Assembly (NCBI RefSeq): GCF_035917575.1
Contig: NZ_CP109090.1
Location: forward strand, 1,302,001 to 1,366,000
Source of the DNA: Streptomyces sp. NBC_01788
GTDB taxonomy: Bacteria; Actinomycetota; Actinomycetes; Streptomycetales; Streptomycetaceae
Direction of reading: 5' to 3'
Length of the DNA: 64,000 bases
In this document: positions 17,213-26,431 of the stretch, in pieces
Layout: each line of letters starts with the position of its first letter
Numbering within the stretch: position 1 is the first letter of the stretch
The notes under the pieces: model-generated
Database searches by the model: none
What the model saw: the letters and a program-made list of their open reading frames with translations, nothing else
What the model was told of the DNA's origin: nothing
Position numbers and translations under genes: made by a program

Positions 17213-17968
17213 CTAGCGCGCGGTGCGGCGGATCAGCAGCTCGCGCAGTTCCCGCGCGTGCCGCCGGCTGACCTGGAGTTCCTCGGCGCCGACCAGAACA
17301 CTCACCGTGCCCGCGTCCAGGCGGAGTTCACCGATGTGGCGCAGGGCGACGAGGTGGCGGCGGTGGATGCGGACGAAGCCGCGGCCGCGCCAGCGCTCCT
17401 CCAGGGTGGACAGCGGGATGCGCACGAGGTGGCTGCCCCTGCCGGTGTGCAGCCGGGCGTAGTCGCCCTGCGCCTCGACGTGGGTGATGTCCTCGACGGC
17501 CACGAAGCGGGTCACTCCGCCGAGTTCGACGGGCAGATGGTCGGGGTCGGGCTCGCTGACCGGTATCCGCGGGGCGGCGCCGCGCAGTTGGGCGGCGCGG
17601 CGGACGGCCTCGGCGAGGCGTTCCTTGCGGACGGGCTTGAGGACGTAGTCGACGGCCTTGAGGTCGAAGGCCTGCACGGCGAAGTCCTCGTGGGCGGTGA
17701 CGAACACGATCAGCGGCGGCTGGGCGAACCCGTTGAGCAGCCGGGCCAGGTCGAGGCCGTCGAGGCCCGGCATGTGGATGTCGAGGAAGACGACGTCGAT
17801 CGCGTCGGGTCCGTCCGGGCCGGACTCCAGCGCCCGGTTGATACGGCGCAGCGCCTCGGTCGCGTCGCCGGCGCCCTCCACGCCGGCGATCCGGGGATCG
17901 GCGTTCAGGAGGTACAGCAGCTCCTCGAGCGAGGGGCGTTCGTCGTCGACGGCGAGGGCGCGCAGCAT
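17213..17968 (-). CDS. LytTR-family response regulator
   Basis: 251 residues. A receiver domain (1-120) with acidic residues D8 and D9, phospho-acceptor D63 (FLDIHMPGLDG) and K111 (VLKPV) is followed by a LytTR DNA-binding domain (about 148-250). The ATG at 17968 starts the canonical MLRALAVDDE; the longer frame has no support. It is the first gene of the operon with the DUF485-like protein, symporter and LytS-type kinase. The promoter must lie in the 77-bp gap to the divergent Lrp gene. Confidence 0.93.
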   Translation of the reverse strand: MLRALAVDDERPSLEELLYLLNADPRIAGVEGAGDATEALRRINRALESGPDGPDAIDVVFLDIHMPGLDGLDLARLLNGFAQPPLIVFVTAHEDFAVQAFDLKAVDYVLKPVRKERLAEAVRRAAQLRGAAPRIPVSEPDPDHLPVELGGVTRFVAVEDITHVEAQGDYARLHTGRGSHLVRIPLSTLEERWRGRGFVRIHRRHLVALRHIGELRLDAGTVSVLVGAEELQVSRRHARELRELLIRRTAR

Positions 17969-18045
17969 GAACGTGGAGTGTAGGGGCGAACAGCACGGTG
18001 TGACATGTGCCGGGCGCAGGCGTCCGCGCTGGATACAGTGCGGCC

Positions 18046-18549
18046 ATGAACAGCAGGCCGGCACCGTTCGACGAACTCGACCGGAAGATCCTCACCGCTC
18101 TGATGGCGAACGCCCGCAGCAGTTTCGCCGAGATCGGCGCCGCCGTCGGCCTGTCCGCGACGGCCGTCAAGCGGCGCGTGGACCGGCTGCGCGAGAGCGG
18201 CGTGATCACCGGGTTCACGGCCACGGTGAAGCCGGCGGCGCTGGGCTGGCGCACGGAGGCGTACGTCGAGGTGTACTGCGAGGGCGCGGCCCCGCCGAGG
18301 CGGCTGGCGGAGGTGGTGCGCCACCATCCGGAGATCACGGCGGCGATGACGGTGACCGGCGGCGCGGACGCGCTGCTGCATGTGCGGGCGCGGGACGTGG
18401 AGCACTTCGAGGAGGTGCTGGAACGCATCCGTACGGAGCCGTTCATCCGCAAGACGATCAGCGTGATGGTGCTGTCCCACCTGCTGCCGGACAGTCCTGA
18501 GGCGGGCGCCAGCCAGCCGGCCCCGCCGGACGCATCAGACGTGCGCTGA
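18046..18549 (+). CDS. Lrp/AsnC family transcriptional regulator
   Basis: 167 residues. A winged helix-turn-helix (about 8-55, DELDRKILTALMANARSS) precedes the ligand-sensing RAM domain. The ATG at 18046 gives the standard N-terminus. It is divergent from the LytTR regulator and lies upstream of the ddaH-rocD operon on the same strand. The likely role is amino-acid-responsive control of arginine/ornithine use. Confidence 0.9.
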   Translation: MNSRPAPFDELDRKILTALMANARSSFAEIGAAVGLSATAVKRRVDRLRESGVITGFTATVKPAALGWRTEAYVEVYCEGAAPPRRLAEVVRHHPEITAAMTVTGGADALLHVRARDVEHFEEVLERIRTEPFIRKTISVMVLSHLLPDSPEAGASQPAPPDASDVR

Positions 18550-18670
18550 GCGCCGGAAAGACGCAGCATCGCTGCTTCAACGCGCAGCTTTTGTTTCTTG
18601 TCGTTCGTCTTGGCCACTTCCTACCTTTGTTGCAACCCTGCAGCCACCCAGGAAGCGGAGGAACCCCTCT

Positions 18671-19489
18671 GTGCCCGAATCCCGTGTGCCGCGCCGGCGG
18701 CGCTTCCTCGTCTGCGAACCCAGACACTTCGCCGTGCAGTACGCGATCAACCCCTGGATGCATCCCGACGTCCCCGTGGACGTGCCCCTGGCCCAGGAGC
18801 AGTGGCACGAGCTGACGCGCGTCTACCGCGCCCACGGCCACACCGTCGACACCGTGGAGCCCGTGCCCGGACTGCCCGACATGGTCTTCGCCGCCAACGC
18901 GGCGGTGGTCGTGGACGGCCGCGTCTTCGGCTCCCTGTTCCGCGCGCCCGAGCGCCGTCCGGAGTCCCTTCCCTACGACACGTGGTTCAAGTCGGCCGGC
19001 TTCGACGTCTACCGCCCCGAGTCGGTCTGCGAGGGCGAGGGCGACTTCGTGCCGGCCGGCCGCTGGATCCTGGCGGGCACCGGCTTCCGCACCACCCGTG
19101 AGGCCCATCGCGAGGCGCAGGAGTTCCTCGGCGCCCCGGTGATCGGCCTGACCCTGGTGGACCCGTACTTCTACCACCTGGACACGGCGCTGTTCGTGCT
19201 CGACGACGAGGGCGAGGGGAACATCGCGTACTACCCGGACGCGTTCTCGCCGGGCAGCCGCGAGGTGCTCGCCAGGCTGTACCCGGACGCGCTGATCGCC
19301 ACCCGGGAGGACGCCATGTCCTTCGGCCTGAACTCCGTCTCGGACGGCCACCACGTCTTCATCTCGCCCGGGGCCACCGCCCTGGCCGATCAGCTCGCCG
19401 ACCGCGGCTACGTCCCCGTCCCCGTCGACCTGTCCGAGTTCCACAAGGCCGGCGGCGGAATCAAGTGCTGCACCCAGGAGATCCGCTGA
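18671..19489 (+). CDS. ddaH: Dimethylarginine dimethylaminohydrolase / arginine-deiminase superfamily hydrolase
   Basis: 272 residues from a GTG start preceded by GGAGG. It is a pentein-fold guanidine hydrolase. The active-site cysteine is in the C-terminal GGGIKCCTQEIR, the histidine in FYHLDTALFV, and the substrate-binding PDMVFAANAAV is near 70-80. Known relatives act on N-methylated arginines, giving citrulline, or on arginine itself. Its stop overlaps the rocD start by one base, tying it to ornithine metabolism. That context suggests arginine-derived substrates, but which one is not visible. An inverted repeat GCAGC-N3-GCTGC lies in the upstream gap. Confidence 0.85.
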   Translation: MPESRVPRRRRFLVCEPRHFAVQYAINPWMHPDVPVDVPLAQEQWHELTRVYRAHGHTVDTVEPVPGLPDMVFAANAAVVVDGRVFGSLFRAPERRPESLPYDTWFKSAGFDVYRPESVCEGEGDFVPAGRWILAGTGFRTTREAHREAQEFLGAPVIGLTLVDPYFYHLDTALFVLDDEGEGNIAYYPDAFSPGSREVLARLYPDALIATREDAMSFGLNSVSDGHHVFISPGATALADQLADRGYVPVPVDLSEFHKAGGGIKCCTQEIR

Positions 19490-20709
19490 TGACCGCACCC
19501 GCCCGTACCCGTACCTCCGCGGAGCTGATCGAGGCCGAGGAGCCGGTCCTCGCGCACAACTACCATCCGCTCCCCGTGGTCGTGGCCCGCGCCGAGGGCA
19601 GCTGGGTGGAGGACGTCGAGGGGCGCCGCTACCTCGACATGCTGGCCGGCTACTCGGCGCTGAACTTCGGTCACCGCCACCCCGTGCTGACGGAGGCGGC
19701 CCACCGTCAGCTCGACCTGCTCACCCTCACCTCGCGGGCGTTCCACAACGACCGTCTCGCCGGGTTCGCCGAGCGGCTCGCGGCGCTGACGGGGCAGGAC
19801 ATGGTGCTGCCGATGAACACCGGCGCCGAGGCGGTGGAGAGCGGCATCAAGGTCGCCCGCAAGTGGGCGTACGAGGTCAAGGGCGTCCCGGCCGACCGGG
19901 CGACGATCGTGGTCGCGGCGGACAACTTCCACGGCCGTACGACGACGATCGTCAGCTTCTCCACGGACGAGACGGCACGGTCGGGCTTCGGGCCGTTCAC
20001 GCCGGGCTTCAAGATCGTCCCGTACAACGATCCGGCGGCCCTCGAGGCGGCGGTCGACGAGACGACGGCGGCGGTGCTGATCGAGCCGATCCAGGGCGAG
20101 GCCGGCGTACTCATCCCCGACGACGGCTACCTCGCGGGCGTGCGGGAGCTGACCCGCCGCAAGGGCTGCCTGTTCATCGCGGACGAGATCCAGTCCGGCC
20201 TCGGCCGCACCGGGCGCACGCTCGCCGTCGACCACGAGGACGTCGTCCCGGACGTCCTGCTGCTGGGCAAGGCGCTCGGCGGCGGCATCGTGCCGGTGTC
20301 CGCGGTCGTCGGGTCCCGGGAGGTGCTCGGGGTGCTGCGGCCGGGTGAGCACGGGTCGACGTTCGGCGGCAACCCGCTGGCCGCGGCGGTCGGCACGGCG
20401 GTGGTCGGGCTCCTGGAGACGGGCGAGTTCCAGCTCCGGGCGGCCGAGCTGGGCAAGGTGCTGCACGAGGGGCTCGTCGAGCTGGTCGGCCGGGGTGTCG
20501 TCGGCTTCCGCTCGCGGGGCCTGTGGGCGGGCGTGGACGTGGATCCGGCGATCGGCACCGGGCGGGAGATCGGCGAACGCCTGATGCGGGAGGGTGTCCT
20601 GGCCAAGGACACCCACGGCTCCACGATCCGGCTGGCGCCGCCGCTGACCATCACCGAGGAGGAACTGCGCTCGGCGCTCGCCTCCCTGGAGAAGGTGCTG
20701 GCCGCCTGA
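19489..20709 (+). CDS. rocD: Ornithine aminotransferase
   Basis: 406 residues, PLP-dependent class III aminotransferase. It converts ornithine and 2-oxoglutarate to glutamate semialdehyde and glutamate. The PLP lysine is K261 in LLLGKALGGG; the upstream IADEIQSGLGRTG and TFGGNPLA motifs are typical of RocD. The ATG at 19489 shares its A with the ddaH stop (TGATG), and CAGGAG precedes it. A strong hairpin follows the gene. Confidence 0.93.
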   Translation: MTAPARTRTSAELIEAEEPVLAHNYHPLPVVVARAEGSWVEDVEGRRYLDMLAGYSALNFGHRHPVLTEAAHRQLDLLTLTSRAFHNDRLAGFAERLAALTGQDMVLPMNTGAEAVESGIKVARKWAYEVKGVPADRATIVVAADNFHGRTTTIVSFSTDETARSGFGPFTPGFKIVPYNDPAALEAAVDETTAAVLIEPIQGEAGVLIPDDGYLAGVRELTRRKGCLFIADEIQSGLGRTGRTLAVDHEDVVPDVLLLGKALGGGIVPVSAVVGSREVLGVLRPGEHGSTFGGNPLAAAVGTAVVGLLETGEFQLRAAELGKVLHEGLVELVGRGVVGFRSRGLWAGVDVDPAIGTGREIGERLMREGVLAKDTHGSTIRLAPPLTITEEELRSALASLEKVLAA

Positions 20710-20726
20710 CGGACACCGTCGCCGGA

Positions 20727-20758
20727 CGCACACCGCCGGGGCTCCCCGGCGGTGTGTG
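20727..20758 (+). terminator. Hairpin terminator after rocD
   Basis: ACACCGCCGGGG pairs with CCCCGGCGGTGT with a 2-nt apex, and further pairs outside. It starts 18 bp after the rocD stop. Confidence 0.75.
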
Positions 20759-20864
20759 CTCCCGTCCGGCTCCTCGGCACGCGAAGGGGCCGGACGGGTC
20801 GCCTGGCCGGTGGCGGGCTGGGTACCCGCCTCGATGAGTGACTCTCCGAGGACTCTTTGAGGGG

Positions 20865-21176
20865 ATGACTCCCATGCTGCTCATCGGCCTGCTCCTCCTC
20901 GCGGCGACGGCCGCCTTCACCGGCCTGGCCATCGCCGGCAACCTCGCCGGCGGCCCGCACTACCCGGTGTCGGTGCTCGGCAACCACATCGCCACCATGA
21001 ACACGCTCGAGATCTTCAGCGCCGGTCTCGCCCTCGCCCTGCTCTTCTGCCTGGGCGCGAGCCTCATGGCCGGCGCGGCGACGCACCACCGGCACGCGCA
21101 CCGGTCCACGCACCGCTTCGGCGGCCGCCATGACACCGGCACGCTGAACGAGCCCACGGGCCGGGACGGCCGCTGA
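20865..21176 (+). CDS. Small membrane protein of unknown function
   Basis: 103 residues. Two hydrophobic segments (about 2-25 and 47-72) flank a short loop, followed by a His/Arg-rich tail (THHRHAHRSTH). An alternative start is the ATG at 20874, which is better spaced from the GAGGGG site at 20859-20864. It resembles small conserved Streptomyces membrane proteins without a known role. Confidence 0.65.
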   Translation: MTPMLLIGLLLLAATAAFTGLAIAGNLAGGPHYPVSVLGNHIATMNTLEIFSAGLALALLFCLGASLMAGAATHHRHAHRSTHRFGGRHDTGTLNEPTGRDGR

Positions 21177-21348
21177 CACCACCCACGGCTGGTGCGGTTG
21201 CCGGCCGCCGGTGCGGGCGCCGGCCGTGCGTGCCCGCGGGGATCACGTACGCCCGCGGAGCAGCTGGTGCCGCGGCTGGCAACGTTCGCGACGGGGCAAA
21301 CGTCGCCTGCCGGGGCACCAGCGCCGCGTGGGCAGCACGCGTCCGCTG

Positions 21349-21972
21349 TCAGTCCTGGCGGCGCCTGCGCCGCAGCAGGTGCCGCGCGATCAGCGCGACG
21401 ACGAGAACCGCGAGCGCCACGAGCACGTACACCTGGTAGCGGCTGATCTCGGCGTAGACCGTGTCGATGTGCGTGCCCGCCACGTAGGCGAGGCTCACCC
21501 ACAGGCCGACCCACAGCGCCGCGCCGAGCGCGTTGAAGGCGAGGAAGCGGAGCCAGTGCATGCCCGTGGTCCCGGCGATGATGCCGTTGGCCTGGCGCAG
21601 GCCCTCGATGAACCGGGCCACCACGACGATCTTGCCGCCGTGCCGGCCGAAGAACCGCTCGGCCGCCGCGAACCGCTCCGGCGTCAGGAAGATGTACCGG
21701 CCCCAGCGGTGCACGAAGGGACGTCCGCCGAGATGGCCGACGAGGTAGCCGATGTTGTCGCCGACGACGGCCGCGGCGAACGCGATCAGGGCCACGGCCA
21801 CGACGTCGAGCTGCCCGGCCCCGGCATACACCCCGGCCGCGATCAGGATCGTCTCGCCCGGCGCGGGGACGCCGAAGTCCTCCACGAGGACCACGCCGCC
21901 CACGGCCCAGTACCCGTAGTGGCTGAGCAGCGGTGCCAGGTGCTCCAGCGGACCCGGAAGCGGAGGGGCCAT
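21349..21972 (-). CDS. DedA family membrane protein
   Basis: 207 residues. The DedA/SNARE-associated signature is clear: ENFGVP-type motif VEDFGVPAPGETILI near 30-45, then GDNIGYLVGHLGGR and the FIEGLRQANGIIAGTTGMHWLRF motif. There are about five hydrophobic segments. The family transports undecaprenyl phosphate or phospholipids across the membrane. The ATG at 21972 is chosen over the longer frame because MAPPLPGPLEHL starts the typical domain. Confidence 0.88.
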   Translation of the reverse strand: MAPPLPGPLEHLAPLLSHYGYWAVGGVVLVEDFGVPAPGETILIAAGVYAGAGQLDVVAVALIAFAAAVVGDNIGYLVGHLGGRPFVHRWGRYIFLTPERFAAAERFFGRHGGKIVVVARFIEGLRQANGIIAGTTGMHWLRFLAFNALGAALWVGLWVSLAYVAGTHIDTVYAEISRYQVYVLVALAVLVVALIARHLLRRRRRQD

Positions 21973-22077
21973 GCCCACACCGTACGACGCCGGGCGAACG
22001 GTCACCGGCAGGCACGGCGACGCGCGACCGCTGACGTGTCGGACGGCGCCCCGCGGCCCTGCCGTGCTGGTGCCCGG

Positions 22078-24501
22078 TCAGAAAGGCAGCACGGAGGAGA
22101 ACATGAGCTCGTCCGGCCCCGGGCCGACCGCCTGCTCGGCCCAGATGGTCTTCCCGCGCCGGCTGTAACGGCTGCCCCAGCGGGTGCTGAGCTGGGCCAC
22201 GAGAAACAGGCCCCGCCCCCCTTCGTCGGTGGTGCGGGCCCGGCGCAGGCGGGGCTGGGTGTTGCTCGGGTCGCTGACCTCGCAGACCAGGACGTCCTCG
22301 TGGATCAGCCGCAGCCCGATGGGGCCGCCGGCGTAGCGGATGGCGTTCGTGACCAGTTCGCTGACCACGAGCTCGGTGCTGAAGGCGATGTCGTCGAGCC
22401 CCCACTCGGCGAGCTGGCGGGTGGCGGCCTCCCGGGCGTCGGCCACGCTGGCGGGGTGCGCGGGGAACTCCCAGTCGGCGACGGACTCCGCGGGGACCGC
22501 GCGGGTGCGGACGAGTAGCAGCGCGATGTCGTCCCTGGGCGGATGGTCGTCGAGGTCGGCGAGGAGCGCCCGGCCGATCTCCTCCAGCGGCCGGCCGGGA
22601 CGGCAGCAGGCGGCGAGGCGGTCGGTCAGCCGGCGCAGTCCGGCATCGGTGTCGCCGTCGTCGCCCTTGATCAGTCCGTCGGTGTACAGGGCGAGGACGC
22701 TGCCGGGTGCGAGATCGACCGTGACGGTCTCGAAGGGCATGCCACCGACGCCCAGGGGCGGGCCGGGAGAGAGGTCCACGGGCCGGGCCCTGCCGTCGCA
22801 GGGGACGAGGACGGGTACCGGATGCCCGGCGCTGGCGAGGGCGCAGCGGCGGGCGACCGGGTCGTAGAGGGCGTACAGGCAGGTGGCCCCGACGGTGTCC
22901 CGGTTCTCGGGGGCGGCCTCCCCCGCGAGCCGCTGCACCAGGTCGTCGAGGTGGGTGAGCAGGTCGTCGCAGTCGAGTTCCAGGTCGGCCAGGGTCTGCA
23001 CGGCGGTGCGCAGCCGGCCCATGGTGGCGGAGGCGTGCAGACCGTGCCCGAAGACGTCGCCGACGACGAACGCGGCCCGCAGCGAGGGCAGTGAGAGGAC
23101 GTCGAACCAGTCGCCGCTGATCTCCGCCCCGCCGCCCGCGGGCCGGTAGACGCCGATGGTCTCGGCGGCCGGGGTCTCGGTGGTCGCGCGCGGCAGAAGG
23201 CGCCTTTGGAGCGCGACGGCCGCACGGCGCTCGCGCGTGTAGCGGCGGGCGTTGTCGACGCTGAGCGCGGCCCTGGAGGCGATCTTCTTCAGCAGGTCGC
23301 CCTCGTCCTCGTCGAAGGGCTCTCCCTGCCCGGTGCGGCAGACCCCGACGACTCCGAGCACCGAGCCGCGTGCGACCAGTGGCGCCACGGCGATCCAGCG
23401 CGCGTCGTCGGGCACCAGCAACTCGATCAGGTGCGGCTCGCCGAACATGGCCCTGATGGTCTCACTGTCGGCGACGACGACGTCGCCGCGCTGGACCGCG
23501 AGCAGGGTGGGCATGTCCGGCTGCGGGGGCGCCACCGCGCCCTTCTGGAGCAGACGGGAGGGCCACGGCCCGGTGGCCGAGGCGACCGCGACCCGGCGCC
23601 AGCTCAGCCTGGCGCCGCCCAGCACGTTGGCCGGTTCGTCGCCCTCGATGACGGGCTCCGCCAGCTCCACCCAGGCGAGGTCCCCGAGAGCGGGGACAAG
23701 GACGTCGACGAGGTCCTGCGCGGTGCGCGTGACGTCCAGTGAGCCGCCGATCCGGGTGGAGGCGTCGCGCAGCAGGTCCAGGTGCCGACGGGTCCGCTGC
23801 TGCTCGGAGATGTCGGTGACCAGCGTGACGACGCCCACGGGCTCCCCCCGCGCGTCCTCCAGCCGGAAGGCGGACAGGGAGAGTGTCCGGTGCCGCCCGG
23901 GCAGGTGCGGCGAGTGCACCTCCTGTGCCTCCCCGATCAGCGGTACGCCCGTCTCCAGCACCCGGCGCAGGGCCGCCTCCGCGGCTTCGGCGCTCGCGGC
24001 GTCGGCCACCTCCCGCATGTGCACGCCGTCGGCGCCGGGAGATCCGCCGAGCGTCTCGAGGGTGATGTTGGTCCGTACGAGGGCCAGGTCCGTGTCGCGG
24101 AGGGTGACCCCCATCCGGGTCTGGGAGAAGAGCGCGTGCAGCAGGGACAGGCCCTGTTCCCGCTCGGTCGCCCCGGCCACGGGGGCGGCCAGGGCGAGTA
24201 GTTCGGCGGAACCCTCCAGGGGCTCGATCCGGAAGGCGACCTCCACCGCACGCCCTGAGCGGTGCCGCAACCGGGTCCGGCCGACGGCCGGAGACCCGTC
24301 GGCCGCGAAGGCGCAGGGGTGCGTCCGACCGGGCGTGTCGGCGAGCAGGTCCCCGACGGGGCGGCCGCAGACGTGTGCGGCCGGGTGTCCCAACAGGTCG
24401 GCCGCCGCGCGGGACCAGCGCACGACGGTCCCGGCTTCGTCGAGCACGGCGGCTGCCACGGCGCCTGAGGCAAGGGCGCCGGCGGGGTCGAACCCGTTCA
24501 T
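22078..24501 (-). CDS. PAS-PAS-GAF-SpoIIE phosphatase with C-terminal RsbW-like kinase domain
   Basis: 807 residues. Two PAS-like domains (about 1-120 and 130-250), a GAF domain (about 260-420), a PP2C/SpoIIE phosphatase (about 440-660, with GGGAEISGDWFD and VVGDVFGHG metal-binding aspartates), and a HATPase_c domain (about 680-790, with ELVTNAIRYA and DEGGRGLFLV). Such fusions control anti-sigma-factor antagonists by dephosphorylation and phosphorylation. GAGGAG precedes the ATG. An inverted repeat lies about 30 bp upstream. The partner sigma factor is not in the window. Confidence 0.92.
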   Translation of the reverse strand: MNGFDPAGALASGAVAAAVLDEAGTVVRWSRAAADLLGHPAAHVCGRPVGDLLADTPGRTHPCAFAADGSPAVGRTRLRHRSGRAVEVAFRIEPLEGSAELLALAAPVAGATEREQGLSLLHALFSQTRMGVTLRDTDLALVRTNITLETLGGSPGADGVHMREVADAASAEAAEAALRRVLETGVPLIGEAQEVHSPHLPGRHRTLSLSAFRLEDARGEPVGVVTLVTDISEQQRTRRHLDLLRDASTRIGGSLDVTRTAQDLVDVLVPALGDLAWVELAEPVIEGDEPANVLGGARLSWRRVAVASATGPWPSRLLQKGAVAPPQPDMPTLLAVQRGDVVVADSETIRAMFGEPHLIELLVPDDARWIAVAPLVARGSVLGVVGVCRTGQGEPFDEDEGDLLKKIASRAALSVDNARRYTRERRAAVALQRRLLPRATTETPAAETIGVYRPAGGGAEISGDWFDVLSLPSLRAAFVVGDVFGHGLHASATMGRLRTAVQTLADLELDCDDLLTHLDDLVQRLAGEAAPENRDTVGATCLYALYDPVARRCALASAGHPVPVLVPCDGRARPVDLSPGPPLGVGGMPFETVTVDLAPGSVLALYTDGLIKGDDGDTDAGLRRLTDRLAACCRPGRPLEEIGRALLADLDDHPPRDDIALLLVRTRAVPAESVADWEFPAHPASVADAREAATRQLAEWGLDDIAFSTELVVSELVTNAIRYAGGPIGLRLIHEDVLVCEVSDPSNTQPRLRRARTTDEGGRGLFLVAQLSTRWGSRYSRRGKTIWAEQAVGPGPDELMFSSVLPF

Positions 24502-24842
24502 CTCGCTCCTCGCTGGCGGCCGAGCCGCCCGACAGGCTCGTCCCATTATCGGCGATTTGGGACAGCCTGCGCCTCCGCTCCCCCGCCGGGCCCACCCGAC
24601 GACGCCGGTCCGGCACGCGGTCGGCGGCCCCGGAGCGGCCTGCGCGCGGCGCGGTCCGGGTCGAGGGGGCGCACGTCTGGTCACGCAGGTGCCGGGGCCC
24701 TGGCGGGTGGTCAGCAGTCATCGACGGCCGACACGCGCCGCACCGCCTGCATCCGGGCTGTTCTCGGCCGTCCGGCGACCTCGGAACTGCAGGAAGCCTC
24801 AGCCCCCCGGTCCGGCCCCCGTCGCGCGCGTACTTCGGACCG
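24502..24842. other. Gene-free stretch with inverted repeat
   Basis: No gene seen. An imperfect inverted repeat lies at 24533-24545 and 24558-24569 (CAGGCT..GTCCCA with TGGGAC..AGCCTG), close upstream of the SpoIIE-type gene and possibly an operator. The rest is ordinary GC-rich spacer between that gene's start and the end of the GntR gene. Confidence 0.45.
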
Positions 24843-25493
24843 CTACCGCGTCGGCTGCCGGCGGTGGGGCGCGGCCACGTCCCGGCTGGTGGCCAGGTGC
24901 TTCATGACCAGTTCCTCGACCCTCGGCACATCCCGGTCCGCGATCGCCTCGTAGAGCGCCTCGTGCTCCTTCGCGACGGTCACGAGGTCGTCGTGCTGGG
25001 CCAGCAGCCAGCGCATACGGCTTCGGAGCGTGGTGCCCAGCTCGTTCAGCAGCTCGTTGGCGGCCATCACCGTCACGGTCTCGTGGAAGTCGGCCGCGGC
25101 ACGCCGGGCCTTGACGGCGTCGCCCCGGCGCGCCGCTTCGAGCTCGGCGTCCAGATCCGCGCGCAGCTTCTCCAGGCCGGCGCGGTTGCGTCGCTGGGCC
25201 GCGAGCCGGAACGTCAGCGTCTCCAGGGCGGTGCGGACCTCGTCGAGGTCGGAGATGTCGGTGGAGGTGAACTCGCGCACGACGGCCCAGGTCCGCGGGC
25301 GCGGCGTGACCAGTCCCTCCGCCACCAGCGCCTTCAGCGCCTCCCGGATCGGGAGCCTGCTCACGCCGAGTTCCGCGGCGAGCTCCCGTTCGACGAGCTT
25401 GCTGCCGGGCCGACGGTCGCCGTCCAGAATCTGGTCGCGCAACTGCCGTGTGACGCGTTCGGACTCGGACTCAAAACCCTCGGACCCTGCCAT
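24843..25493 (-). CDS. GntR family regulator, FadR/FCD subfamily
   Basis: 216 residues. Winged helix-turn-helix near 10-75 (ERELAAELGVSRLPIREALKAL) and an all-helical FCD ligand domain (about 80-205) with metal-binding histidine positions. The ATG at 25493 gives the normal family N-terminus; upstream ATGs extend into non-conserved sequence. Its target is not obvious, since the next gene upstream is a pseudogene remnant. Confidence 0.88.
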   Translation of the reverse strand: MAGSEGFESESERVTRQLRDQILDGDRRPGSKLVERELAAELGVSRLPIREALKALVAEGLVTPRPRTWAVVREFTSTDISDLDEVRTALETLTFRLAAQRRNRAGLEKLRADLDAELEAARRGDAVKARRAAADFHETVTVMAANELLNELGTTLRSRMRWLLAQHDDLVTVAKEHEALYEAIADRDVPRVEELVMKHLATSRDVAAPHRRQPTR

Positions 25494-25564
25494 GGGCCTC
25501 ATTCTCGCAGGTACGCGCCACCCGTCCGCCCCGTACCGGCACGTCCGCCCGGCGCCGGGTTCGT

Positions 25565-25905
25565 TCACGCTCCCTGGCGGTCCACCGAGCCCAGCCACTG
25601 CGTCAGGGCCTGGCACACCTCATCCGGGCCGGAGTCCTCGGCCGCCCACGCGGCATAACCGTCGGGCCGGTCCAGGAGGGTCGGGCGCAGGCTGGTCGCC
25701 GGGGAGACTGTCGCCACTCGCCCCGCCCACGGCGTCGCAGCCGCAGCGACATCGCGGTCCACCAGCACGAACTTGCCCTCCCGCAGTGCCTCATAGTGCC
25801 GGGCCGGCGTGTCTGCCAGACGGAGATCCGATACCCGGCGTCCGACGAGCGGATGAGAGCCACGGGGCGCCCGGTAGGTGATCCTGATGCCGGAAATGCC
25901 GTGAG
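25565..25905 (-). pseudogene. Remnant of an FAD-dependent aromatic monooxygenase (C-terminal part)
   Basis: Only the C-terminal thioredoxin-like region is readable (SGIRITYRAPRGSHPLVGRRVSDLRL onward, in segments, ending QALTQWLG). It matches flavin hydroxylases of the PheA/TfdB/MhpA type. The FAD-binding domain is absent. Upstream, homology-like text continues briefly in another frame. It is therefore a decayed gene. Confidence 0.6.
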
Positions 25906-26160
25906 GCGTAGGCGTACGTGCGGGCAGAGCCGGGCCTGATCGCGGAGGTCCTGGCGGACACGACTCGGCATCCCGTGGCGGCGGTGACAAGGCTGCGCTG
26001 ATCGGCGGGAGCTTCAGCCGGGCTGATTCCGATCAACTGTCGGTCAGGCTGTCGACGGCTGCCTCGTTGGGGTACTTACCACCGGGTTCGGGGTTTACCG
26101 ACCGGATTCGGGCCGCTACGTTCTGCGGTCCGACGGTTCATCAGGGAGGCACGTCGCAAC

Positions 26161-26431
26161 GTGCGTACGCGTATCCGGCTGGCGGCGGTGGCCGCTGCTG
26201 CGGCTGTAGCGGCGATGCAGAGGTGGAGTCGAAGCCGGGCGGGGTGCACAGGCCCGAGGACGACGTCAAGATCACGAAGTGTTCGTCGGCGGCTCCGGCA
26301 CGCGATCCAGCGAGGGCGTGGCGATGGTGAACAACCTGGCGGCGGGCCGGAAGGCCAACGAGAAGGCCGGGGGTCTCACCAAGGCACCCGATGGATTGAA
26401 GTGCCGTATCACCAAGGTCAGTCGGCACTGA
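26161..26431 (+). pseudogene. Frameshifted small lipoprotein-like gene
   Basis: A GTG start with an AGGGAGG site begins MRTRIRLAAVAAAAAVA, a signal peptide. The expected lipobox cysteine and PEDDVKITKC segment lie in a second frame. A third frame carries VFVGGSGTRSSEGVAMVNNL to a TGA at 26429. Reading across two shifts gives a plausible about 85-residue secreted protein. As it stands the gene is broken. Confidence 0.4.

Noticed and set aside
18458..18617. Minus-strand short peptide MAKTNDKKQKLRVEAAML that looks precursor-like
   Set aside because: It is antisense to the Lrp gene end and has no ribosome site or partner genes.
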